NCBI GenBank assembly: GCA_964556665.1
Contig: CAZKXU010000118.1
Coordinates: 1-7,713, forward strand
Direction of reading: 5' to 3'
Source: CAZKXU01 sp964556665
GTDB taxonomy: Bacteria; Bdellovibrionota_C; UBA2361; CAZKXU01
Length of the DNA: 7,713 nucleotides
The notes under the pieces are model-generated. The model made no database searches. It saw only the letters and a list, made by a program, of their open reading frames with translations, and was not told the DNA's origin. Shown in pieces: positions 1 to 6,425 of this stretch (the first letter of the stretch is position 1; the number at the start of each line of letters is the position of its first letter). The translations under genes were made by a program, and so were the position numbers.

Positions 1-22
1 TAGAACTGCTTTTTCTAGGTTG

Positions 23-50
23 CCTAAATCCGGCAACTGCCGGATTTAGG
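23..50. repeat. Perfect short inverted repeat (13-bp stem)
   Basis: The arms CCTAAATCCGGCA (23-35) and its exact reverse complement (38-50) are separated by only two bases. It would form a very stable hairpin in RNA or single-stranded DNA. No T-run follows on either strand, so an intrinsic terminator is not supported. It is the first of a series of palindromes filling the first 450 bases. Confidence 0.8.
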
Positions 51-60
51 ATAAACTAAG

Positions 61-130
61 CTTCCCTACCGGAACCACGCGACGCGCCTGGGCAGTGCCT
101 CGCGCTTTCGCGCTCCGTAAGGTAGGGGAA
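61..130. repeat. Imperfect inverted repeat with GC-rich core
   Basis: The ends CCCTACC (64-70) and GGTAGGG (121-127) pair, followed inwards by GGA/TCC after a small bulge. The interior is rich in CGCG-type words and includes a small hairpin, CGCGCTTTCGCG, at 101-112. It looks like a compact folded unit such as a REP-like or miniature element. No coding capacity is apparent. Confidence 0.55.
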
Positions 131-133
131 CAA

Positions 134-179
134 ACTAGGCTGCTCAGTTGTTACGCTTCGCGTAACCTGATCGCCTAGT
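134..179. repeat. Three-tier inverted repeat
   Basis: Outer arms ACTAGGC (134-140) and GCCTAGT (173-179), middle arms TCAG/CTGA (144-147 and 167-170), and inner arms GTTACGC/GCGTAAC (150-156 and 160-166) all pair around the loop TTC. The right end overlaps by five bases the outermost arm of the larger palindrome that starts at 175, so the two structures could be alternatives or parts of one composite element. Confidence 0.7.
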
Positions 180-360
180 GCTTCGCCAAATAAGTTTTTT
201 CACGTATAGCGCGCAGCGTTGCCCCAGATTGGCACGCCTCGGAAGGAGGAAATCCGCAGCAATACTGGAGTATTGCGAGGATTTTCCGACTGAGAAGCGT
301 GACAAGGTGGGGCAACGATGTGATGCTAGACGTGAAAAAAATTATTTGGAGGAGCACTAG
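175..360. repeat. 186-bp imperfect palindrome (MITE-like or palindromic element)
   Basis: Two arms of 92 bases each (175-266 and 269-360) flank a 2-base centre. Identical blocks between the arms include CTAGTGCT at the outer ends, CCAAATAA with a following TTTTTTCACG, CGTTGCCCCA, and GCAATACT at the centre. I estimate roughly three quarters of positions match by eye, with compensating one-base gaps. Because the element is palindromic and free of stops in one frame of each strand, both strands show an open frame of about 60 codons encoding similar peptides. I read those as products of the symmetry and not as genes. The size and symmetry fit a non-autonomous palindromic element, although target-site duplications are not evident. 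Confidence 0.8.
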
Positions 361-404
361 CACTGCTACCAGGCAGCATAAGAAATGCTAGCGAAGCAAG
401 CTTC
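357..404. repeat. Small hairpins next to the large palindrome
   Basis: CTAGCA (357-362) pairs with TGCTAG (386-391) and encloses CTGC/GCAG (363-366 and 373-376). It is followed by GAAGC-AA-GCTTC (393-404). A further 10-bp perfect palindrome, TTGCCGGCAA, lies at 429-438. These continue the palindrome series and leave no credible gene between 1 and 453. Confidence 0.5.
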
Positions 405-453
405 AACAAGTCCATGCGAATCGTGGTCTTGCCGGCAACGTAGTGCCTTTAAA

Positions 454-1737
454 TCAGTTTGCGGGCAAGCTGCCCGCGGTCCCAGTAAATTCCTCTGAAC
501 GAAACTCTTTTGGGCTTCTTAGCGCCTGATATAGCTTATCGATCCTAGGTTTGTACTGTGACAATAATTCCTGGCTAGATGCCGCTATTGCCGAGATACC
601 CATCGCCAGCTGCTCCGCCTCTTCATAGTGAAAATATGAGGACGTAGCTATAAATTTAAAAAGACTATCTATAAGTAGCTGCGCCTCACTTGTTTTTGCA
701 AGATACCCCTTTGCAAAAGGCTTTACCTCACTATCTAATATCATTACTAGCTCTTGAAGCGGCTCTTTATCCCCTTTTTTATAACGGATATGGAGATCTG
801 AGATTATTTTTTCTAGCCTCTCTCCTACTTGTGGCATCAAGATCTTCATTGCTTCCTTAACTGTCAGCAGGGATGATAAATTAAGACGCAGCTCACCAGG
901 CTGTCCGCGATATTCCCTACTCTTCCAATCCTCAGTTGTTAAACTATGATGACAGGCGTAGCAGTTAAAAAGAGTTAGCTCCGGGAAAATTCCATCCCGT
1001 GAACGGGTCTCCGAACGTAATACCTCTAACGTCTCAAGTGCAAGCACTACCTGACCAAGCAGCCATGAGCGCACAGAATCGTAACTCCCCTTACGCTGCA
1101 CGTAATCCTCGTCATACTCCCAATGCTTTGGCTGAATCATACTAAAGGTATCAAGCTCAAAACTTAGTCGGGGATGTCCTGCTCCGATAAGACGGTGAGT
1201 AACACTCTTTTCAGATGTACCGTAATGACAGGCGAGACAGTTCTCAGCACGCGTCTCTAGCGGCACGAGATCATGCATCCCATGCTCTATGTTTTTTTTG
1301 TGAGTACTCCCCTTCTCTACATGTTGCTCAAGCCATTTCTCGGCTGGCCCATGACAGCTTTCACAACTTACACCATCCTGAATAGTATATTTTTCTCCGC
1401 GCAACCCCTCCTCTACGTTAGTAGCATGACAATCAAGACAGAGTTTATCCTTAGAAGGATCTGCAATTCCTAAATGCTCACCAATTTTTTTAGCATCCGG
1501 CTCTGTAAGCTTTAGCCATGCATTAGAATGCGCATCATGCTTCAACCAGGTGAGATATTCATTCTGTAAAACATTGCTCCCCTTTTTCGGCATAACACTG
1601 CCATGACAGTTGGAAGAAGAACATGAGCCTGTGCCCAAATAACGACTGTTAGACTGGCCCTCTGCATTTCCTGCAAAGAAAGGAAATAGAATCAAGGTAA
1701 AAATGAAAGGGACTATGATTAAACGCATTAATTTCAT
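454..1737 (-). CDS. Exported pentaheme cytochrome c, c554-like family
   Basis: The 427-residue protein begins with a signal peptide (MKLMR, hydrophobic stretch about 6-22, likely cleavage near residue 25), so it should mature in the periplasm. It has five heme-attachment motifs: an unusual CX4CH (C39, C44, H45) and four CXXCH (C100-H104, C125-H129, C167-H171, C259-H263). The segment GAGHPRL around H188 resembles a conserved block of c554-type multiheme proteins and H188 may be a distal heme ligand. Residues 264-427 contain no heme motif and look largely helical. The last ten residues (TGTAGSLPAN) are almost all encoded by the REP-like repeat at 461-487, so the original C-terminus may have been replaced. 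No Shine-Dalgarno sequence precedes the ATG; an internal Met4 is an alternative start. It is divergent from the plus-strand electron-transfer operon, sharing a 105-base promoter region. Role as a periplasmic electron carrier or reductase is inferred; the substrate is unknown. Confidence 0.9.
   Translation of the reverse strand: MKLMRLIIVPFIFTLILFPFFAGNAEGQSNSRYLGTGSCSSSNCHGSVMPKKGSNVLQNEYLTWLKHDAHSNAWLKLTEPDAKKIGEHLGIADPSKDKLCLDCHATNVEEGLRGEKYTIQDGVSCESCHGPAEKWLEQHVEKGSTHKKNIEHGMHDLVPLETRAENCLACHYGTSEKSVTHRLIGAGHPRLSFELDTFSMIQPKHWEYDEDYVQRKGSYDSVRSWLLGQVVLALETLEVLRSETRSRDGIFPELTLFNCYACHHSLTTEDWKSREYRGQPGELRLNLSSLLTVKEAMKILMPQVGERLEKIISDLHIRYKKGDKEPLQELVMILDSEVKPFAKGYLAKTSEAQLLIDSLFKFIATSSYFHYEEAEQLAMGISAIAASSQELLSQYKPRIDKLYQALRSPKEFRSEEFTGTAGSLPAN
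461..487. repeat. REP-like repeat, copy 1 (overlaps a gene 3' end)
   Basis: The 27-base unit contains the hairpin GCGGGCA-AGC-TGCCCGC (461-477) followed by GGTCCCAGTA. It matches the unit at 4288-4314 at 26 of 27 positions. Read on the minus strand it supplies the codons for residues 418-426 of the cytochrome at 454-1737, whose TGA stop lies just beyond it. Confidence 0.85.
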
Positions 1738-1766
1738 CTTATAACCGATAGGATAGAGCGGATGAT

Positions 1767-1808
1767 CATACTATTCTACGGTTTTTGTTAACCGTCAAGA
1801 ATAGTATG
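1767..1808. promoter_or_regulatory. Palindrome in the divergent promoter region
   Basis: The outer arms CATACTATTCT (1767-1777) and AGAATAGTATG (1798-1808) are exact reverse complements. The inner arms ACGGTT (1778-1783) and AACCGT (1790-1795) extend the stem to 17 bp, with a CA bulge and a 6-base loop. The same TAGTAT word lies in -10-like position on each strand (1802-1807 plus, 1768-1773 minus). Its location midway between divergent cytochrome genes suggests an operator or symmetrical bidirectional promoter. The binding protein cannot be named; it does not match the FNR/CRP consensus. Confidence 0.55.
1768..1798 (-). promoter_or_regulatory. Candidate sigma70-type promoter for the pentaheme cytochrome
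   Basis: On the minus strand TTGACG (1798-1793) is followed after 19 bases by TAGTAT (1773-1768), giving an expected leader of roughly 25 bases before the ATG at 1737. The -35 is good but the spacer is two bases longer than ideal. The elements are embedded in the palindrome, so a protein bound there would directly affect transcription. The plus strand has a TAGTAT at 1802-1807 but no comparable -35. Confidence 0.35.
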
Positions 1809-1842
1809 GACATTCTTCAATCTTTCACCAATATTAGTGTAT

Positions 1843-4200
1843 ATGAGCCAGAGTGTTGAGCATTTTGAGGTAGCTATCATAGGAGCTGGTCCAGGCGGCA
1901 TCGGGGCCGCTACAAATGCTGCTCATAACAAACTCTCACATATCCTGATTGAAAAGCAGGAGATCGGCAACACTGTCTATAATTATCAACTACGAAAACA
2001 TGTAATGGCCGAACCAGGCAAACTGCCGCTTCGCTGTCAGGCACCCTTTGCACCAGGTTCCCGCGAAGCAGTGCTCAACGGATGGCAAGAGGCTATCAAG
2101 AACCATAGTGTCAATCTCAGAAAAGGTGAAGCTACAGCTATAAAGAGAACAGGGGATCGTTTTGAGATACAGGTAGGGCAGGAAAAACTTACTGCCAATA
2201 AAGTAATCTTGGCGATCGGGTGTCAAGGCACACCGAGAAAACTTGGCGTACCTGGAGAAGATCTACCGACAGTCTCTTATACTTTAAGTGATCCTGATGC
2301 ATTTAAAGATAAAGATATCCTTATAGTAGGCGCGGGCGATGCAGCCATTGAGAACGCTTTGGCCTTGGTTGACTCTAACCGAGTAACTATTCTTAACCGC
2401 AGCGCTGACTTCCCGCTCGCCAAGGATGCTAATGTACGCGCCGTATTAAAGGCAGTTGAAGATGGAAAATTAAAATGTCTTTACAACTCCAGCGTGGCGC
2501 AAGTTGCCCCAGGCTCTGCATCGATCAACACCCCTGAAGGTGAAATCAAGATAAAGTGTGATCAGATCATTGCGCGTATAGGCGCGATCATGCCCAGAAA
2601 ATTCCTTGAGAGCTGCGGCATCTCTTTTCCCTCAACCGAGATGAGCGCAGTCCCGGTAGTAAGCTCACAGTATGAATCAAATGTGCCGGGACTATTCATC
2701 GTTGGCGCTCTGATCGGATACCCCTTGATTAAACAGGCGATGAATCAAGGACACGAAGTAATTGAACATCTTATGGGGCGCACCCTTGAGCCCGCCGATC
2801 AGGTCCTGATCGAAGAGAAGCTTGTTAATTTTCCTGGAGGAGTAGTAAATGGTTATGAAAAGATAAAGGAGGCGCTATCCCTCTTCTCCCCTTTAAGTGA
2901 GCCTCAATATCGGGAGCTGATTATCGATTCTATAGTGCATATTAAGTCTGCTAACGATACTGTTTTCAAACATAATGATTATACAGACTCCTGCTACTCA
3001 ATCGTTACTGGAGAGTGCCAGATTGAGATCCCAGATGGTCCTAAGATCGTAATTGGCCCAGGTGAGTATTTTGGCGAGTTGGGACTTCTCTCCGGTCGTA
3101 GACGTAGCGCCACCGTGCGGACCACTAAGGAGACTGTGCTACTTGAAACTCCACGTAAGATGATGTTGAAACTTATCTCTGCAGTGCAGCAGGTAAGAGA
3201 AGCCATCAACCGTAAATTCATGCTTAATGCCCTCAAAGCCTCAATCTTTCCCGACGTTGAGAAAAAAACGATCGAAGAACTGGTTGCATCGGCAACTCTC
3301 AAGAACTTCAAGAAAGGGGAGGTTTTATTTAAGGAGGGAGATACAGCGGATGTAATGTATGTAATCAGAAAAGGTTCACTTAAAGTGGCACGCCGCGATC
3401 GAAGTGGCAAAGATATTACTCAGGTCTATCTTCCCGCCGGTCACTATGTTGGGGAGATGGCATTACTCTCTGACCCACCACTCCCAAGAAGTGCCACAGT
3501 TACCGCAGCCGTCGCCTGTGAAACAATAGTTATCTCTAAAGACGCCCTTCAAAAAGTTCTAAAAAACAGCCCTAAGGCTATGGCACGTATCGCCGAGGTA
3601 GCAGAGAGCCGTCGCATCGAAAATATTACCACCGACTGGAACAGCACATCCGGAAATTTGCTTGAATTTATGTTGTCACAAGGTTTAAGTGACGCCGAAA
3701 ATGTGCTGCTCATAGATTCAGATCTATGTATCGCCTGCGATAATTGCGAAGCCGCATGTGCTGCAACACATGGCGGATACAGCAGATTAGATCGTAAAGG
3801 TGGCAAGAGTTTTGCCTCAATTCAGATCCCGATCTCATGTCGACACTGTGAAAACCCGCTCTGTATGGTAGACTGCCCACCGGATGCGCTAGTGCGAAGA
3901 GCAAACGGTGAGGTCATAATCCAGGAATCGTGTATCGGCTGTGGGAACTGTGTTAGGAACTGTCCATACGGTGTTATTCAGATGGTGTATGACAAACCAC
4001 GGCAGGGGTTCTCCCTTCTTGCGATGCTAGGATTTAGTAAAGAGGAGAACAAAGATAAGGGTCCAGCCAAAGCTGGCAAGTGCGATATGTGCTCGAGGCT
4101 TGGTAGTGGACCGGCCTGCGTGCGATCATGCCCAACAGGGGCGGCAATGCGGGTGAACCCAAAAGTTTTAGTGGAGCTAGTAACGGAGAAACAGTCGTAG
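1843..4200 (+). CDS. Cytosolic FAD/NAD(P)H oxidoreductase fused to two cNMP-binding domains and a four-cluster ferredoxin
   Basis: I chose ATG 1843; an in-frame GTG at 1837 adds two residues, and residue numbers here count from that GTG (787 residues). Residues 10-310 form a thioredoxin-reductase-like flavoprotein: FAD motif GAGPGG (16-21), NAD(P)H motif GAGDAA (165-170), and a C-terminal VPGLFIVGA block (283-291). The CXXC redox pair of true thioredoxin reductases is absent. Residues about 353-465 and 466-590 are two cyclic-nucleotide-binding beta rolls; phosphate-cassette residues corresponding to CAP Glu72 and Arg82 are kept in both (E414/R423 and E540/R551). No DNA-binding helix-turn-helix follows. 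Residues 627-775 are a DmsB/NrfC/HybA-type ferredoxin with 16 cysteines in four groups (C631-C641, C668-C680, C699-C709, C749-C765), enough for four 4Fe-4S clusters. There is no signal peptide or membrane segment, so it should be cytosolic. First gene of the operon; likely electron partner is the membrane cytochrome encoded next. Confidence 0.93.
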   Translation: MSQSVEHFEVAIIGAGPGGIGAATNAAHNKLSHILIEKQEIGNTVYNYQLRKHVMAEPGKLPLRCQAPFAPGSREAVLNGWQEAIKNHSVNLRKGEATAIKRTGDRFEIQVGQEKLTANKVILAIGCQGTPRKLGVPGEDLPTVSYTLSDPDAFKDKDILIVGAGDAAIENALALVDSNRVTILNRSADFPLAKDANVRAVLKAVEDGKLKCLYNSSVAQVAPGSASINTPEGEIKIKCDQIIARIGAIMPRKFLESCGISFPSTEMSAVPVVSSQYESNVPGLFIVGALIGYPLIKQAMNQGHEVIEHLMGRTLEPADQVLIEEKLVNFPGGVVNGYEKIKEALSLFSPLSEPQYRELIIDSIVHIKSANDTVFKHNDYTDSCYSIVTGECQIEIPDGPKIVIGPGEYFGELGLLSGRRRSATVRTTKETVLLETPRKMMLKLISAVQQVREAINRKFMLNALKASIFPDVEKKTIEELVASATLKNFKKGEVLFKEGDTADVMYVIRKGSLKVARRDRSGKDITQVYLPAGHYVGEMALLSDPPLPRSATVTAAVACETIVISKDALQKVLKNSPKAMARIAEVAESRRIENITTDWNSTSGNLLEFMLSQGLSDAENVLLIDSDLCIACDNCEAACAATHGGYSRLDRKGGKSFASIQIPISCRHCENPLCMVDCPPDALVRRANGEVIIQESCIGCGNCVRNCPYGVIQMVYDKPRQGFSLLAMLGFSKEENKDKGPAKAGKCDMCSRLGSGPACVRSCPTGAAMRVNPKVLVELVTEKQS

Positions 4201-4223
4201 ATGAATTAAATATTTCTACACCT

Positions 4224-4312
4224 CTGGGACTGCGGGCATCTTGCCCGCTGGTTGGTAGAATTGCCGTAATTTCAGGCAGTTTCAAAAGCGGGCAAGATGC
4301 CCGCGGTCCCAG
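4224..4312. repeat. Inverted pair of REP-like repeats (BIME-like) inside the operon
   Basis: The left arm (4224-4249) and right arm (4287-4312) are inverted copies of 26 bases differing at one position. Each contains its own hairpin with 7-bp stems, GCGGGCA and TGCCCGC (4232-4248 and 4288-4304). A 37-base spacer lies between. The pair begins 24 bases after the stop of the oxidoreductase gene and ends 30 bases before the next start. The right unit is nearly identical to the copy at 461-487. Such paired units are typical of BIMEs in enterobacteria, where they affect mRNA stability; whether they do so here is inference. Confidence 0.85.
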
Positions 4313-4341
4313 TAGGCGATGTTTTTGTTAAATAGACCGAT

Positions 4342-5151
4342 ATGGAGAGCTTTTTATCACATCAAAAATACCGCTGGCTCAAGCTCTTTGGACTGGGCCT
4401 CATACTGCTCACTATCATATATATAGTAAACTCACCGATCGGCGGTAGAAGCGGTAAGACCTTTGTAGGCTACAGCTACGGCATCCTAGCAGCGCTAGGT
4501 ATGATGATCCTTATGTGGTACGGCGTACGAAAACGTTCCTACTATTCCAGAAATACAACACTTAAAGGGGTCCTTTCCGTACATGTCTGGCTGGGAATCG
4601 CTCTTATTTTGCTTGTCCCACTTCATTCCGGCTTTCACTTCGGTATAAATCTGCACACCCTTGCTTACGTACTAATGGTGCTTACAATTCTAAGCGGAGT
4701 CTGGGGCGCATTTTTCTATATCTCACTCGCTCCAGAGATAGGAGCAAATCGGGGCGAAGCCTCTATAAAACACCTCGAAGAAGAGCTTTCCAAGATCTCA
4801 AATCAGGTGGCCCAGCATCTAACCGGACAGGGAGCAGGACTTACAGAATTGGTTGCAAAACTCGATCTCCCTACTCCAAACCTCCGTGAATCTATAAACT
4901 ACACAGGTCCACGTACCGTTGATCCTACAGCTGCCGCAAAATTAGTAAAGAATCTAACGGCTGAGGAAAAAGGCCTAAGCTTAAAGTTGATTGAACTTAT
5001 AGATCGCAAGATGCAACTCTGCCACAAACTCTCAAGAGAGATGCGCACCCTATTTTGGCTTAGAGTCTGGCTGTATTTTCATCTACCGATAGCTATCATG
5101 GCGATGCTAGCTGTGCTGATTCATATAATCTCTGTTTTTTGGTACTGGTAA
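4342..5151 (+). CDS. Five-helix membrane di-heme cytochrome b-like protein
   Basis: The 269-residue protein has hydrophobic segments at about 13-30, 43-61, 77-95, 104-127 and 240-265. The positive-inside rule (KRSYYSR at 64-70, many basic residues before 240) places the N-terminus and the 130-238 loop in the cytosol and the C-terminus in the periplasm. Helix 3 carries H81 and H95, and helix 5 carries H247 and H261; both pairs have HX13H spacing as in helices B and D of bc-type cytochrome b. H81/H247 would lie near the cytosolic face and H95/H261 near the periplasmic face, suggesting two stacked b hemes. H99 and H105 are additional candidates. I do not recognise a named family. The start is fixed by a TAG stop in frame at 4333-4335. 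Stop and next start are 3 bases apart, so translation with the decaheme gene is probably coupled. Likely job: moving electrons across the membrane, perhaps via quinone. Confidence 0.85.
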   Translation: MESFLSHQKYRWLKLFGLGLILLTIIYIVNSPIGGRSGKTFVGYSYGILAALGMMILMWYGVRKRSYYSRNTTLKGVLSVHVWLGIALILLVPLHSGFHFGINLHTLAYVLMVLTILSGVWGAFFYISLAPEIGANRGEASIKHLEEELSKISNQVAQHLTGQGAGLTELVAKLDLPTPNLRESINYTGPRTVDPTAAAKLVKNLTAEEKGLSLKLIELIDRKMQLCHKLSREMRTLFWLRVWLYFHLPIAIMAMLAVLIHIISVFWYW

Positions 5152-5154
5152 TCG

Positions 5155-6372
5155 ATGAAGTTTAGTTATCCATTTGCACTCAAAATCTCAGCCGCGTTCG
5201 CGCTGCTGATTCTCGTTGTTTTTTTCCTCTTGCCCGCCGCAGGTGTTTGGCGCCGCTCCTGGAGTAGTGGTCCTCTCTCAAGTGCCCATAGAATCTTATC
5301 GGACAAATGTGAAAGCTGTCACGCCAAACCTTTTCATCCGGTTGAGGATAAAGAATGTTTAAGCTGTCATAAACTAAGTGAACACGGAAAGCTGCCTGAG
5401 GCGATCAAGGCCGGCACTGCGCCAGACAAAACTTGCAGTGCCTGCCATTTTGAGCATACTGGTGAACGTGGGATCATTACCAAGGATTCTAGACTCTGTA
5501 CGGAGTGTCATGACCGCATAACCTCAGTGCACGCCGAGAGTAAGCTCTCAAATTTTCACAATTTTTCACAGCACCCAGAGTTTAATATTCCTGCTACTGA
5601 TAAGAGCGCCATCAAACTTAACCATGCAATCCATCTAAAAGCCGATCTAAGAGGCGCTGATGGCCCAACGACTCTGGAATGTAAGAGCTGCCACCACCTT
5701 GATGACAACTTTAAGACGATTAAGCCAATTAGATTCGAGAGTGATTGCAAATCCTGCCACTCGCTGGGCTTTGACGACAGACTCAAAGGGAATCAAGTTC
5801 CGCATGCTGAGCCAGATGTCGTTTATAATTATCTATATGCCGAGTACGCGAAACTATTTCTGCGTGGCGAGAAGGATAGCTCCGCCGACGACTTTAACCT
5901 AAGAAGACGCCCCGGATTTAATCCTGCGCCGGAGAAAGTTGCAACTTTCTCGAAGGCCGTAATTGAAGAAGAGAGCCGCGCCGCGGAGAAGCAGCTCTTT
6001 ACCAAGACCGCCTGCTTTCTCTGTCATGATGTAATGGTTAAACGGACATTCGTCGCAAATGCTCAGAGCAACTATGAAGTAGTAAAACCAGAGATCCCGA
6101 CCCGTTGGATGCCTAAGTCTAACTTTAGTCATGGTGCGCATGAGGCCTTTAGCTGTGAGTCATGCCACAAGGATGTGCGAGAGTCAGAAATAACGGGGGA
6201 TGTTTTACTGCCACAATTAGCACAGTGTCAGGGATGTCATACCGAGAGCTGCAAAAGTAACACCGTTAAATCATCCTGTATTATGTGTCACTCCTTCCAT
6301 GAAAGCCTAGAGATGGAAGCTGATCAGAAGTGGGATCTGGCGAAGTTTTTGGCGGGAGCTAGCAGGAACTAA
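5155..6372 (+). CDS. Membrane-anchored decaheme cytochrome c (c3/c7-like)
   Basis: The 405-residue protein starts with a hydrophobic segment (about 9-30) followed by WRRS, which looks more like an uncleaved anchor or long signal than a short signal peptide; the rest is hydrophilic and should be periplasmic. There are ten CXXCH motifs, starting at C52, C68, C94, C115, C176, C198, C287, C334, C358 and C375. They fall into a 4 + 2 + 4 layout with an 84-residue heme-free stretch at 203-286. His-containing stretches such as LNHAIH (155-160) and FSHGAHEAF (324-332) just before a CXXCH are typical of c3/c7-type bis-His hemes. The ATG comes one codon after the TAA stop of the membrane protein, in the same frame, so it cannot start earlier. 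It would take electrons from, or give them to, the membrane b cytochrome; an outside partner is not encoded here. Confidence 0.92.
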   Translation: MKFSYPFALKISAAFALLILVVFFLLPAAGVWRRSWSSGPLSSAHRILSDKCESCHAKPFHPVEDKECLSCHKLSEHGKLPEAIKAGTAPDKTCSACHFEHTGERGIITKDSRLCTECHDRITSVHAESKLSNFHNFSQHPEFNIPATDKSAIKLNHAIHLKADLRGADGPTTLECKSCHHLDDNFKTIKPIRFESDCKSCHSLGFDDRLKGNQVPHAEPDVVYNYLYAEYAKLFLRGEKDSSADDFNLRRRPGFNPAPEKVATFSKAVIEEESRAAEKQLFTKTACFLCHDVMVKRTFVANAQSNYEVVKPEIPTRWMPKSNFSHGAHEAFSCESCHKDVRESEITGDVLLPQLAQCQGCHTESCKSNTVKSSCIMCHSFHESLEMEADQKWDLAKFLAGASRN

Positions 6373-6425
6373 TCGAGACGCCTAGCATTAATCTTCCTTC
6401 CTCCACAAATCGAACTATCGTTCAA

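Noticed and set aside
23..50. Perfect hairpin as an intrinsic terminator
   Set aside because: No T-run follows on either strand.
175..363. Two overlapping open frames of about 60 codons on opposite strands
   Set aside because: They span the large palindrome and encode similar peptides because of its symmetry; there is no recognisable domain, and one strand's reading is explained by the other.
334..391. Terminator for the pentaheme gene formed by the hairpin at 357-391 plus the T-run at 341-334 read on the minus strand
   Set aside because: The T-run lies too far (over a dozen bases) from the stem to act as an intrinsic terminator.
461..487. CRISPR repeat or array
   Set aside because: Only three scattered units, two of them inverted to one another, with no regular spacers and no cas genes.
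1767..1808. FNR/CRP-type operator
   Set aside because: The arms do not contain TTGAT/ATCAA or TGTGA/TCACA half-sites in the right spacing.
1843..2770. True thioredoxin reductase
   Set aside because: Both nucleotide-binding motifs are present but the CXXC active-site pair between them is missing.
2994..3410. 138-codon minus-strand open frame within the cyclic-nucleotide domains
   Set aside because: Shadow of the plus-strand gene, whose domains and motifs are unambiguous.
4128..4331. Open frames on both strands running from the end of the ferredoxin coding region through the REP pair
   Set aside because: They overlap a well-supported gene and then a repeat; the translation is repeat-derived and has no family resemblance.
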